A program made the translations under genes and the position numbers. Of a stretch of DNA of 64,000 nucleotides, positions 31,484 to 40,236 are shown piece by piece. Numbering within the stretch: the stretch's first letter is position 1; every line of letters starts with the position of its first letter. The notes under the pieces are model-generated. The model worked only from the letters and a program-made list of their open reading frames with translations, ran no database searches and was not told the DNA's origin. The DNA comes from G963676655 sp963678305 (GTDB lineage: Bacteria; Verrucomicrobiota; Lentisphaeria; Victivallales; Victivallaceae): NCBI GenBank assembly GCA_963678305.2, contig CAXXVV010000005.1:248001-312000 (forward strand). Reading direction: 5' to 3'.

Positions 31484-32224
31484 TTGAAAATATTGCATAG
31501 ATACATGGTGATGGCGTTGCTGGCGGCCGGTTTTGCCGCCAGAGCGGATTTTCTGGAGAGCAGTGAAAAATTCTTAGCCGGAATCAGGATTCCGCGCAGT
31601 TCCGGCACCTGGAGCATTTTGTCCGGACAGGTGCAGCATCGGCGCTCAGGTCAATCTACGATTGAAGCCACGCTCCGTCTTGCTATCTTGTTCACTCCCA
31701 AGCGCATGACGGCTCAGGCGGTTATAGATGGCATTCAGGGGTATTTGCTGACGCAATCTTTCAAAGCCGGAGCGGAACCATATATAAAAGCACTCAATGA
31801 TGCGTCAAAAAAGAAAGACAATATGATGGCGCATTTCGGGATCAATCCCGGCGACTTGACCATGTCGTTCATTTATTGGAAAATGATAAAAGAACTGCCC
31901 CGTGATACAATTAATCTGTCCGAATGCCGGGTTTTCCTGCTGGAATCACCGGACAAAAAAGAAATGGTAAAAGTCTGGATCAATGTCAGATACCGTTTTC
32001 CGCTGAAATGCGAATGGTACAAAACCCCGGTGAAAAAAGATACTAAGTTTTATCGTGCTATGGAAGTGTTTTCATTTGCCGAAGTTGATAAAATATGGCT
32101 GGTTACCGGTATTGACCTGTATGGTCCGGGCTGGCGTACCCGGATAAAGTTTTCAAAAAACAGAGCTGGTTTACTGAGTAAGGGATACCCCAAAGATCTG
32201 CATCTGGATTTTGATAAAAAATAA
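31484..32224 (+). CDS. Secreted LolA-like / outer-membrane-lipoprotein-sorting-like protein, 246 aa
   Basis: The N terminus is a signal peptide (MVMALLAAGFAARA in the ATG-initiated reading at 31505); the TTG at 31484 adds seven residues and keeps the seven-base link to lon. The mature protein is strand-rich, with a SGTWSILSGQVQHRRSG start and a late KIWLVTGIDLYGPGWRTRIKF segment. This pattern of long antiparallel strands resembles periplasmic LolA/LolB-type lipid carriers that occur singly in this phylum, but I see no diagnostic residue. The link to lon is positional only. Confidence 0.6.
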   Translation: MKILHRYMVMALLAAGFAARADFLESSEKFLAGIRIPRSSGTWSILSGQVQHRRSGQSTIEATLRLAILFTPKRMTAQAVIDGIQGYLLTQSFKAGAEPYIKALNDASKKKDNMMAHFGINPGDLTMSFIYWKMIKELPRDTINLSECRVFLLESPDKKEMVKVWINVRYRFPLKCEWYKTPVKKDTKFYRAMEVFSFAEVDKIWLVTGIDLYGPGWRTRIKFSKNRAGLLSKGYPKDLHLDFDKK

Positions 32225-32268
32225 GTTATTAGCGGCATTTACTATAATTAATAATTTTTCGCTTCATG

Positions 32269-32295
32269 TTGATTTAACGTAGTATCTGCTATACT
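32269..32295 (+). promoter_or_regulatory. Weak candidate promoter of the small lipoprotein gene
   Basis: TTGATT, 15 bases, TATACT, about 33 bases before the ATG. The spacer is shorter than ideal. Confidence 0.3.
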
Positions 32296-32327
32296 TTAGT
32301 CCAGCTTGGAAAATAAGGAGAAGGAGT

Positions 32328-32705
32328 ATGAGAAAATTGGGAATTTACGCATTGATTTTATGCGGAACGTCTGTTATCACCGGCTGTCAGTCCGGTCCGG
32401 ATGCCGGTTATTTGCTGGCATCCAGAGAAATCTGCCATATTAGACGAAGTATCAGGGAATCTGAAAATCCTCACACGTATGTGGTAATGGCCAGAAAATA
32501 TGCGCTTGAGAAAATGGGGGACCTGACCGATGACGAAGCGGATATTGTGAATCAGAAAAATCCGGTCATTGATACTAACTTTGATGGAACGGAATACTCT
32601 TTTACCTGGAAAGTCGGCAAACATCATCTGATCGAGGTGATAATGACGCCGCCTCCGTGTCAACCGATTGCCGTGTACCGGGTGCGCCGGACTTATTATC
32701 CTTGA
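32328..32705 (+). CDS. Small hypothetical lipoprotein, 125 aa
   Basis: Signal peptide MRKLGIYALILCGTSV ends in the lipobox ITGC, so the mature protein would begin at Cys20. A strong AAGGAGAAGGAG site precedes the ATG. The mature ~105 residues form a short helix then strands (FDGTEYSFTWKVGKHHLIEV) and end VRRTYYP. No known domain. The downstream ComEC-like gene follows after 16 bases. Confidence 0.75.
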   Translation: MRKLGIYALILCGTSVITGCQSGPDAGYLLASREICHIRRSIRESENPHTYVVMARKYALEKMGDLTDDEADIVNQKNPVIDTNFDGTEYSFTWKVGKHHLIEVIMTPPPCQPIAVYRVRRTYYP

Positions 32706-32721
32706 ATTGCCGGCCCGTTGC

Positions 32722-34947
32722 ATGCCGCAATATATCAATAAGCTTATCAGGCAGCTTCGTCATCGCGCGAAACTGCACCCTGCGGCGCTGCTTCTGATTG
32801 GACTTCTTGCCGGGATTCTAAGCTGTAAATCGGCTTTAGGTATCTATTTGCTTCCGGTATTGCCGGTTTGTGGTAATTTTCTTTTCGGCGGACGCAAAAC
32901 GGGTTATCTGGTATTGTTTATTATAATCGGTATTATGGCCGTAAAACGGGTTGACAATCAGGCCGTTAAAACGGAAATTGCCGGACTTTGCGGTCCTGCA
33001 GCCGGAGCCCGTGCCAGAATTGAAGTGGTCGAAGCTGCTTGCTGCGGACCCGGGATAAAGTGGCTCCCGAATCCCGGCTTGATCCGGGCCAGGCTTATGT
33101 CGTACACCTTGAACGACGGAATTCGCCGGATTCCTGAATACACCACCTGTGTTGCGCTGCGTCTGCCGTCGGATTCAGCCGCCGTCAAATACGGTGATAT
33201 TCTCGAGATTTCCGGGCGTTTTGAATTGCCGCAAGCAATGACTCATATTACATCCCACGTACTCAGCGGAGAATCGGAGCCGACAGTTAAGGCGTTGCCG
33301 GGTTTTAATTTGCGTAATTATATGAGGATACGCGGACAAGCTGCTTTATTGCGGGCCGATTCAGTTGTGGTTTCCGGGTATAATTCCGGTTGGTTCAGTC
33401 AACTGCTGCTGGTTAGGTCCAGCTTGTTGTCGATAGCCGCGGCGCCTTTAAAAAACGATGCCGACCGGGCGATGCTGGCAGCTTTGTGCTTCGGATGCCG
33501 ACAGGGCCTGGATCAGCAGACGCGTCAGGCCTTTATCCGTAGCGGGACGGTTCATCTTTTTACGGTAAGCGGGATGCATGTTGGTATTTTGGCGTTATTG
33601 CTGTGGTTTATTCTGCGTCCATTGCCGTTCAGGGCCAGATACCTTATCGCTCCGGCGATATTGCTGGTCTACGTCTTAATGACTGGAGCTCAGCCTCCGG
33701 CTATCCGAGCCTTGCTGATGATTGCGATATGGTCTATATTCCGGGCGTTCAGTTTGCGAACCCCGATTTTGAACGTGGTGTTTTTAGCCGCAATATTATT
33801 GTTGATCTATAATCCATTGTATCTTGAGAGCATGGGATTTCAATTTTCATTTGTCGTGACCGGCTTTTTGCTGGCGGCGGGACGCCGGATAAGCCGCGGG
33901 GCAGGGCATATCGGCGAACAACAGCGCTGGATTCCTCCGGAAAAACGTAAATTTATCTTTAGCCTTGATTATCGGGGCAAAAGAGCGTTGGTCAAAGCCG
34001 GCAGCGGCTGTTTTGCCGCCTGGCTGGCCGGTTGTGCTATCTGCCTCTATTCTCAAGGCTTGTTTGTGCCTGCCGCGGTCGGCGCTAACTTGTTGATTAC
34101 ACCTTTGGTTTGTGTTTTGTATTTATTGATATTCCCCATGACCTTATTGTCGGGAACTATTTTCGGGAATCTTTTCGGCTGGTTAATAAGTTCCATGTTC
34201 AGCATGATGACCGGAGTCGGCGAATTTTTTCAGGCCGCTGCTGGTTTGTTCTCTTGCCCGCGACCGCCTGGCTGGTCGTTGTTTTTCTTCTATGCCGGTT
34301 TGTTGATGCTGGCCGGCGCGCGTAGTAAACGCTGGTTCTGCGGTGGACTCGGTCTGACTGCCGCGGTTATTTTATTCTGGCATATTCGGATTTTTACACT
34401 GCCTGATACTGTTACGGTGTTTTATGGCGGTTCTGCTTCAACTCCGGCACTGCTGATATGCTCCCCGGCGATTGACCGGGCGGTTTTGCTGGATGTGCCC
34501 TCATATGATACCGCCAATGCCGTGAGTTCTATTTTAAGAGAAAAAGGTATATCAAAACTTGATACAGTAGCATTTAGTGCTTCGAACTCTGAAACTGCAA
34601 GGGGGTTTGAGCCTATGATTTCGATGATTAAGGTGATGTCGGTGTTGCCGCCGGATAAAGTTTTCCCGCATTCCACATTAAGCCGTAGTTTGGATAAATT
34701 TAGACAGTTCGGGGGGATCGTCCTTGAGTCTCGTGAAGAAAATCTTTGTAATGGCGTGAAAATTGTTGCGAAAAAGAATTGTAAAAGTGTCGAGTACCAA
34801 GTATTATACAACAAGGTCAAAGCTTCCTTGTCCGCGATTCAAGACAGCGGATGTTGGGGGTTTGATATATCTGATGGAGCCTTGAAGCGTCATTGCGAGC
34901 TTTGCCGCGGGACTCCGATGCTAATTGATGAATATGAAATCAGGTAG
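32722..34947 (+). CDS. ComEC/Rec2-family membrane protein with degraded metallo-beta-lactamase-like tail
   Basis: ComEC forms the inner-membrane channel for transforming DNA. The window protein has an N-terminal membrane segment, an OB-like periplasmic region (about residues 60-220) and the polytopic competence domain with the signature HLFTVSGMHVGI (from His278). The C-terminal ~200 residues occupy the place of the beta-lactamase domain but lack the HxHxDH metal motif, so nuclease activity of that domain is unlikely. ATG 32722 is preferred to a TTG at 32668, which would overlap the upstream lipoprotein gene. comF is at 4476. Confidence 0.8.
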   Translation: MPQYINKLIRQLRHRAKLHPAALLLIGLLAGILSCKSALGIYLLPVLPVCGNFLFGGRKTGYLVLFIIIGIMAVKRVDNQAVKTEIAGLCGPAAGARARIEVVEAACCGPGIKWLPNPGLIRARLMSYTLNDGIRRIPEYTTCVALRLPSDSAAVKYGDILEISGRFELPQAMTHITSHVLSGESEPTVKALPGFNLRNYMRIRGQAALLRADSVVVSGYNSGWFSQLLLVRSSLLSIAAAPLKNDADRAMLAALCFGCRQGLDQQTRQAFIRSGTVHLFTVSGMHVGILALLLWFILRPLPFRARYLIAPAILLVYVLMTGAQPPAIRALLMIAIWSIFRAFSLRTPILNVVFLAAILLLIYNPLYLESMGFQFSFVVTGFLLAAGRRISRGAGHIGEQQRWIPPEKRKFIFSLDYRGKRALVKAGSGCFAAWLAGCAICLYSQGLFVPAAVGANLLITPLVCVLYLLIFPMTLLSGTIFGNLFGWLISSMFSMMTGVGEFFQAAAGLFSCPRPPGWSLFFFYAGLLMLAGARSKRWFCGGLGLTAAVILFWHIRIFTLPDTVTVFYGGSASTPALLICSPAIDRAVLLDVPSYDTANAVSSILREKGISKLDTVAFSASNSETARGFEPMISMIKVMSVLPPDKVFPHSTLSRSLDKFRQFGGIVLESREENLCNGVKIVAKKNCKSVEYQVLYNKVKASLSAIQDSGCWGFDISDGALKRHCELCRGTPMLIDEYEIR

Positions 34948-34953
34948 AGATTT

Positions 34954-36120
34954 ATGAACATTTGTCACGTAATCACCAGAATGATTGTCGGCGGAGCCCA
35001 GGAGAACACCCTTTTTACGATTGTCGGACACATCGAAAAAGGTCACAGTGTAACGTTATTGACCGGACCTTCACCAGGACCGGAAGGTGAGCTTTTAAAA
35101 AACAGTGACTTCCCTGATTTCGAGATTGTCGAAGTGCCCACCCTGTGCCGGGAATTAAGTCCGGTAGGTGATTACAAAGCCTGGAAATTTATGAAAGATT
35201 TCTTCAAAGAACGTAAATTTGATGTGGTTCATACCCATAGTTCAAAGGCCGGGGTTCTCGGGCGTGCTGCGGCATGGAGCGCCAAAGTCCCTTTTGTCTG
35301 CCATACCGTTCACGGGCAGGCATTCCATCCCTATGAAAACGGCTGGCGTAATTCATTGTATAAGGCATCGGAGCGCTGGGCCGCGAAACGTTGTCACAAA
35401 ATTTATGCGGTGGCTCAGGCTATGATAGACCAATGTATCGAAGCGAAAATTGCTCCTCCTGAAAAGTACAAAGTAGTATACAGCGGGATGGATATTGATT
35501 TATTCATGAGTGCGAAGCGGGAACCAGAATTGCGTAAGTCATTGGGGATTCCTGACAACGCTAGAGTCATTGGTGCGGTTGCCCGACTCTTTCCGCTCAA
35601 AGGTTATGAATACTTTATTCCGGCAGCTGCGGCGATTGCCGAAAAATATCCGGATGCACATTTTTTAATCGTCGGCGATGGGTCAATGCGCGATGATATT
35701 GACAAAGACCTTGCAAAACGTGGGCTGATGGATAAATTTTCTTTTTCAGGACTGGTTCCTCCTGATCAAGTCTGCCGCTACATAGCTCAGATGGATATTT
35801 TGATGCACTTATCATTGCGTGAAGGTTTGCCGCGTTCTCTGGTCCAGGCTCTGGCATGTGGCAAGCCGGCAATCAGTTTTGAATTGGATGGTGCTCCGGA
35901 GGTTATTCTTCCTGGTGAAACTGGATACTTAGCGGAGGCGGAAAATACCGAAGAGGTGATCGAGTCCATCGACAAATTGATGGCTGACCCGGATTTGGCG
36001 AAAAGGCTTGGAGAGAATGGTCGGGAATTAGTTAAAGACCGTTTCCCATGGCGGACCATGTCTGATATTCTTGAAAAAGAGTATTTGGATAATCTTAAAA
36101 AACTTGGTCATGTGCAATGA
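34954..36120 (+). CDS. GT4-family glycosyltransferase, 388 aa
   Basis: A GT-B fold retaining glycosyltransferase. The N-terminal MNICHVITRMIVGGAQENTL is typical of the GT4 acceptor domain; the C-terminal domain has the sugar-nucleotide site (VARLFPLKGYEYFIPA and SLREGLPRSLVQALACGKP, the E-x7-E type motif). It would add a sugar to a lipid-linked or surface glycan at the cytoplasmic face. It overlaps the next lipoprotein gene by four bases (ATGA). Confidence 0.92.
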   Translation: MNICHVITRMIVGGAQENTLFTIVGHIEKGHSVTLLTGPSPGPEGELLKNSDFPDFEIVEVPTLCRELSPVGDYKAWKFMKDFFKERKFDVVHTHSSKAGVLGRAAAWSAKVPFVCHTVHGQAFHPYENGWRNSLYKASERWAAKRCHKIYAVAQAMIDQCIEAKIAPPEKYKVVYSGMDIDLFMSAKREPELRKSLGIPDNARVIGAVARLFPLKGYEYFIPAAAAIAEKYPDAHFLIVGDGSMRDDIDKDLAKRGLMDKFSFSGLVPPDQVCRYIAQMDILMHLSLREGLPRSLVQALACGKPAISFELDGAPEVILPGETGYLAEAENTEEVIESIDKLMADPDLAKRLGENGRELVKDRFPWRTMSDILEKEYLDNLKKLGHVQ

Positions 36121-36569
36121 GATTTCTGCATATTTCTTCTTTACTGTCAAGCATATTTTTTCTTTCCGGTTGTCTTTGCGTACCGGCAGGTGATCCGCCA
36201 CAAGGGCAGATCGTAAATGTTAATTTTGGTGGCGAAACTTTGACGGAAGAACAGGCCGTTGAAGCAATGATTACCAAATTGACCGGAGCAATTGTCAAAA
36301 ATAACATATCCGAAAAAAAAATACCGGTTAAATTTGATTGCAGCGACAAGATCAAGCAGATGTCGAAGCAGGCGCTGACTGAAGCTGGGGAGATGTTGAA
36401 TTATTCTATATATCCAGCATCCAAGAACAAATTATCAGGGTTATATTTTCATTGTACACAGAGTAATCGAGGCAAACAATTGCTCTGGCAAATTGCCTGT
36501 TGGCGCAATGGCAAAAAGTTATTTGAAACTTTTGTCAAGATAAAAAATAATCCAGTAATTGTTATATAA
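36117..36569 (+). CDS. Hypothetical lipoprotein, 150 aa
   Basis: The signal sequence MRFLHISSLLSSIFFLSGC ends in the lipobox LSGC. The mature part begins with a Pro/Gly linker and then mixes helices and strands; no domain is recognised. The start overlaps the stop of the GT4 gene (ATGA), so the two are co-translated and perhaps work together on a surface glycan. Confidence 0.75.
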   Translation: MRFLHISSLLSSIFFLSGCLCVPAGDPPQGQIVNVNFGGETLTEEQAVEAMITKLTGAIVKNNISEKKIPVKFDCSDKIKQMSKQALTEAGEMLNYSIYPASKNKLSGLYFHCTQSNRGKQLLWQIACWRNGKKLFETFVKIKNNPVIVI

Positions 36570-36629
36570 TTTTAAGTTGTTAGTAACTATTTGTTTGTGA
36601 CTATTTTAAAAATCAAGTTATGCTTAAAT

Positions 36630-36658
36630 TTGACAAACCCGTCTCCACCCACTATATT
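36630..36658 (+). promoter_or_regulatory. Sigma70-type promoter of RAYT copy 2
   Basis: TTGACA, 17 bases, TATATT, 36 bases before the ATG. Same hexamers and spacing as the promoter of copy 1, preceded by AATCAA-N10-AA just as there. Confidence 0.7.
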
Positions 36659-36693
36659 AACTGTAAACTCGTCAACCAACGGAGGAAAAAATC

Positions 36694-37677
36694 ATGTCAG
36701 GCCGCGGAACGCGCATGAAAGTTACAGGCGAAGGCTGCTACTACCACCTGATGAACCGGGCCTCAGGCTGCAAAGGCGAAAAACCGTTCAACCAGGTCGA
36801 CATGGAGTACGGCTTCCGACTGCTGCAAAACCTTTGCGAATATTTTCTGATCGAGGTCATCTCAGCCGCCTGGATGGGCAACCACTTTCATCTGGTCGTT
36901 TACGCTCCCGGGCCGGACGAATTGCCGTCGATCGAGGAGATTGCCAAACGACACAACTCCTACTATAGCAGTATGTTGGATAAATTCACCTACGCGCCGA
37001 AACAAATGCCGAAAATCAACCCGGCCGACTTGGAAATATGCCGCGAAACCGGCCTGAAAATGATCGACATCAGCTACTTTATGCGCGCCTTCCAACAACG
37101 TTTCACCGTCGTCTACAACCAGTCCCGCGACCGCATCGGCAAACTCTGGGCCAACAAATTCAAAAGCGTCATCCTCGACAGTCGCAACTCCCTTGAAGCG
37201 TGCGTTTTATATGTAGAATTAAACCCCGTCCGCGCCGGCCTGACCCCCGATCCGGCCGACTACCATTTCACGACCTGGGGCCGCTACAACGGCACCGGCA
37301 AACACCTTTTTCATGCCAATTTCGTCAAACACCTCAAACAAAACATCTGGCATCGCGACACCTCGGAATGGACCGACAACGACCTATTCAACTATTTTCG
37401 CAGTGAACTGGCGCGAATCGTCGCGGCGGAAAGCGGAGCCACGAGTGAAGAGATATTTGAGGCGCAGGAACGAGCCAGACGCAAAGAATCGATGCCGATC
37501 CGTTTTCTGCGACGCACCCGCCACTTCAGCGACGGAGCGATTCTCGGTTCAAAATTATTCATCCGTGAAATGGGCGGCAAATTCGACAATCCCGCTCGAA
37601 TCAACAAAAAACAATTAAGCCGCGGCCTCAGCCCCGCCGGAACCGTGATCTACTGCTTCCGTAAATTACAGAGTTGA
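36694..37677 (+). CDS. REP-associated tyrosine transposase (RAYT), copy 2, 327 aa
   Basis: Full-length homologue of the 1840-2808 protein. HUH motif GNHFHLVVYAPGPDEL, candidate Tyr region FTVVYNQSRDRIGKLW, and YVELNPVRAGL are all kept, as is the C-terminal block LSRGLSPAGTVIYCF. A strong ACGGAGGA site precedes the ATG. Codon use is C-rich at third positions, unlike the AT-rich lipoprotein gene before it. The stop lies only six bases from the stop of the convergent slipin gene, with no terminator seen between them. Confidence 0.92.
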   Translation: MSGRGTRMKVTGEGCYYHLMNRASGCKGEKPFNQVDMEYGFRLLQNLCEYFLIEVISAAWMGNHFHLVVYAPGPDELPSIEEIAKRHNSYYSSMLDKFTYAPKQMPKINPADLEICRETGLKMIDISYFMRAFQQRFTVVYNQSRDRIGKLWANKFKSVILDSRNSLEACVLYVELNPVRAGLTPDPADYHFTTWGRYNGTGKHLFHANFVKHLKQNIWHRDTSEWTDNDLFNYFRSELARIVAAESGATSEEIFEAQERARRKESMPIRFLRRTRHFSDGAILGSKLFIREMGGKFDNPARINKKQLSRGLSPAGTVIYCFRKLQS

Positions 37678-37683
37678 ATTTGT

Positions 37684-38472
37684 TTATTCAGCTTTTTTCT
37701 CTGATTCTGTTTCTTTGACTGCTTTTCCGGGAGCAAGCTTACTTTGCAAAATGTTTAAGAATTCGATTGGTATAGGGAAAATCAGGGTCGAGTTCTTTTC
37801 CGCGGCTACTTCAGTCAGGGTTTGCATGTAGCGAAGCTGGAGAGCTCCATTGTGTGTTCCGAGGATTTCTGCCGCCTGAGCAAGTTTGTCGGATGATTGA
37901 AGTTCACCTTCAGAGTGGATTATCTTAGCGCGTCTTTCGCGTTCGGCTTCAGCTTGTTTAGCCATCGCCCGCTGCATATTTACTGGTAGTTCGACGTCTT
38001 TAACTTCGACAACGCTTACTTTGATCCCCCATGGATCGGTTTGTTCGTCAATAACTTGCTGCAGTTCGTGACTGATCTTTTCCCGTTGTCCAAGGAGTTC
38101 GTCCAGTTCTGATTTGCCAAGGATATTACGCAGGGTGGTTTGAGCTATCTGGGATGTCGCCTGAAAATAATTGACTACTTTGATAACTGCGTCAATTGGA
38201 TTGGTAACCGCGAAATAAACCACTGCATTGACTTTTATCGGAACGTTGTCCCGGGTTATGATGTCTTGGGGAGGAACATCCAGGGTTATTGTCCGCAAAT
38301 CAACTTTGATAACCCGATCGACAATAGGAATTATGAAAAATAGTCCCGGACCTTTGACTCCATTTAAACGTCCGAGACGAAAGATTACACCACGTTCAAA
38401 TTCCTGAGCAATCCGGATTGACATGAGTACGAGAAATACAATTATAACTGCTGGAATAATTAAGAGTGCCAT
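37684..38472 (-). CDS. Slipin / SPFH (band 7) membrane protein
   Basis: One N-terminal transmembrane helix (LLIIPAVIIVFLVLM) is followed by the SPFH domain (FERGVIFRLGRLNGVKGPGL) and a helical, alanine/glutamate-rich C-terminal part (QAEAERERRAKIIHSEGELQ). Slipins organise membrane microdomains and often regulate a partner protease (NfeD), not found here. The start at 38472 has AAAGGA before it; a longer frame to 38511 would begin inside the leader. A promoter lies at 38525-38553. Confidence 0.92.
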   Translation of the reverse strand: MALLIIPAVIIVFLVLMSIRIAQEFERGVIFRLGRLNGVKGPGLFFIIPIVDRVIKVDLRTITLDVPPQDIITRDNVPIKVNAVVYFAVTNPIDAVIKVVNYFQATSQIAQTTLRNILGKSELDELLGQREKISHELQQVIDEQTDPWGIKVSVVEVKDVELPVNMQRAMAKQAEAERERRAKIIHSEGELQSSDKLAQAAEILGTHNGALQLRYMQTLTEVAAEKNSTLIFPIPIEFLNILQSKLAPGKAVKETESEKKAE

Positions 38473-38524
38473 ATCGTTGTCCTTTCTTAAATGGAGAGTA
38501 TTCTTTGTCAATTTCCCTTAGAAT

Positions 38525-38553
38525 ATTTTAAATGCTGAAGATGGATATGTCAA
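38525..38553 (-). promoter_or_regulatory. Promoter of the slipin gene
   Basis: On the minus strand: TTGACA, 17 bases, TAAAAT, about 53 bases before the slipin start. Confidence 0.6.
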
Positions 38554-38678
38554 GCTGACTATTGACAAGTTTTGTTTTTGTATACAGAAATGCATTACGA
38601 TAATAAATAAAACTTGCTGTCTGAATACTAAAAAGCAAAAAAAAATTAGAAATGAGCGAAAACTAACAGTTATCGTTT

Positions 38679-38707
38679 TTGACAACTGATTATTAGTCTG
38701 TTATATT
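38679..38707 (+). promoter_or_regulatory. Promoter of the exopolysaccharide operon
   Basis: TTGACA, 17 bases, TATATT, giving a leader of about 70 bases before the first gene. It is the best promoter match in the window together with the RAYT pair. The rest of the 312-bp divergent spacer shows no further structure. Confidence 0.65.
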
Positions 38708-38784
38708 CTTAGTATAAGATATTTTTGAATTAAAGAAATAAGCGAGAATCTTCAGGCGTGAGAGCATAGGAACCGGATATAATT

Positions 38785-40236
38785 ATGAAATGTTTAATTA
38801 ACTGCAGCGCCGCATCAGCGGATTGGGTCAGGGAGTATTTTCCGCAGACTCATCCTTACATGTTGAAAATAGCTAATAAACCGCTGCTGGAATTTTACAT
38901 TGATTTCTGCTCTTTGCTTGGAGTGCGTCATGTTCGACTGATCATGGAGGAACCGGATGTTAGTATTGACCGCTATTTCATGGGGGGGGAGAAGTGGGAT
39001 ATTGATATAAGTTATGGTTTTACTCGAAGCTGTGATGACCTTGATGACATTATCTCAAAAAATCGTAATTTTATCGGCGAATCCAGTTTAATGATCATCA
39101 GCGATTACGTGTTCCTGCGATATGACAAGGAAGTAAATTATGAAAGTACAATCCGGCGAGCCACCAGTTGGCAGATGGTGGGCGAAAATGATGGCGGGTT
39201 GAGGTACATTCAAGCCGCCGATATGGATAAGAAAATTGCGGATCTTGAACTCGAACAATATAAGACCGGCCGGGTCGATTTGGTTAAGATTGATTCGATA
39301 AAAAAATACTACCACATTAATATGATTCTGTTATATGAGACCGCAACTAATTATATTCTGCCTTGCTACAACAATGAAGAAGGTTTCTTTATCGGGCACA
39401 ATGTTTCGATAGACCGGCATTGCATGATAAAAAAACCGACGATGCTTGGTGATAACATCCAGCTGGAGGATTTCAGTTCAGTTGGCCCCGGAGCGATCAT
39501 CGGAAGCAACGTGATGATCTGCAGTGGTACGACCGTTGAAAATTCCATAATATATGAATACTCGTATTTGGGGGAGCACCTGGAATTCAGGAATAAAATT
39601 GTCCATAAGAACAAAGTAATCAATCCACTGACCGGAGATTCAGTGGAATTGGTGGATGATTTCCTGCTTTCTGAAGTCAATACCGACTTTTTATCGAACG
39701 GGGTGAAATTGATGCGTTGCCGTATTTTTGCGCTGTGTTTATATTTGCTGATGCTGCCTTTTTATTGGGCCGGTCGTTTTTTGTGCGGAGTGAAAAAGCA
39801 TTATCGCAGTTGCTACAGCGATCGCTTGAAACAGGTGATTGTCCTGCCGTATTTCAGTATAGCCAGAAATGGCATGCGGCAACGGCTGTTTTTTAAATTC
39901 AGTCTGGATAAAGTTCCGCTGCTGGGAAAAGTCATAATTGGGAAACTGCATTTAATTGGTAATTCACCATGTCCGGAAGATGAATCACTGCAAAATACAT
40001 TACTGGAGCTACCATGGTACAGACCGGCGGTTTTTTCATACAGTGAAATGCTTGGACATGGTGATTTTCATGATTTTGAACATGTTATTCATGAGTTGTT
40101 TTATTGTCACCACGAGACCCCGTGGCTTAACTTGAAAATAATTGTTAAATCACTGGTACAGCGGATTTTTGTACAGACTGCGCTGGTGTTTGAGAAATCT
40201 GATTCCACCGAACAGGACGAAGGAGCATCACCTTGA
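38785..40236 (+). CDS. Fusion: nucleotidyltransferase-like + left-handed beta-helix + degenerate phosphoglycosyl-transferase-like domain, 483 aa
   Basis: Residues 1-~200 follow the sugar-nucleotide pyrophosphorylase pattern (HPYMLKIANKPLLEFYID), but the usual glycine-rich G-x-G-T-R loop is absent. Residues ~204-290 are hexapeptide-type beta-helix repeats (LGDNIQLEDFSSVGPGAIIG). A hydrophobic segment (~310-330) leads into a region with the hallmark of bacterial sugar transferases: SLDKVPLLGKVIIGKLHLIG where active enzymes have a Asp-Glu pair followed by P-x-L-x-N-V-L-x-G-x-M-S-L-V-G. Here the Glu is Lys376 (D375-K376), so catalysis is doubtful. First gene of the exopolysaccharide operon; it overlaps the next gene by four bases. 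Confidence 0.75.
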   Translation: MKCLINCSAASADWVREYFPQTHPYMLKIANKPLLEFYIDFCSLLGVRHVRLIMEEPDVSIDRYFMGGEKWDIDISYGFTRSCDDLDDIISKNRNFIGESSLMIISDYVFLRYDKEVNYESTIRRATSWQMVGENDGGLRYIQAADMDKKIADLELEQYKTGRVDLVKIDSIKKYYHINMILLYETATNYILPCYNNEEGFFIGHNVSIDRHCMIKKPTMLGDNIQLEDFSSVGPGAIIGSNVMICSGTTVENSIIYEYSYLGEHLEFRNKIVHKNKVINPLTGDSVELVDDFLLSEVNTDFLSNGVKLMRCRIFALCLYLLMLPFYWAGRFLCGVKKHYRSCYSDRLKQVIVLPYFSIARNGMRQRLFFKFSLDKVPLLGKVIIGKLHLIGNSPCPEDESLQNTLLELPWYRPAVFSYSEMLGHGDFHDFEHVIHELFYCHHETPWLNLKIIVKSLVQRIFVQTALVFEKSDSTEQDEGASP

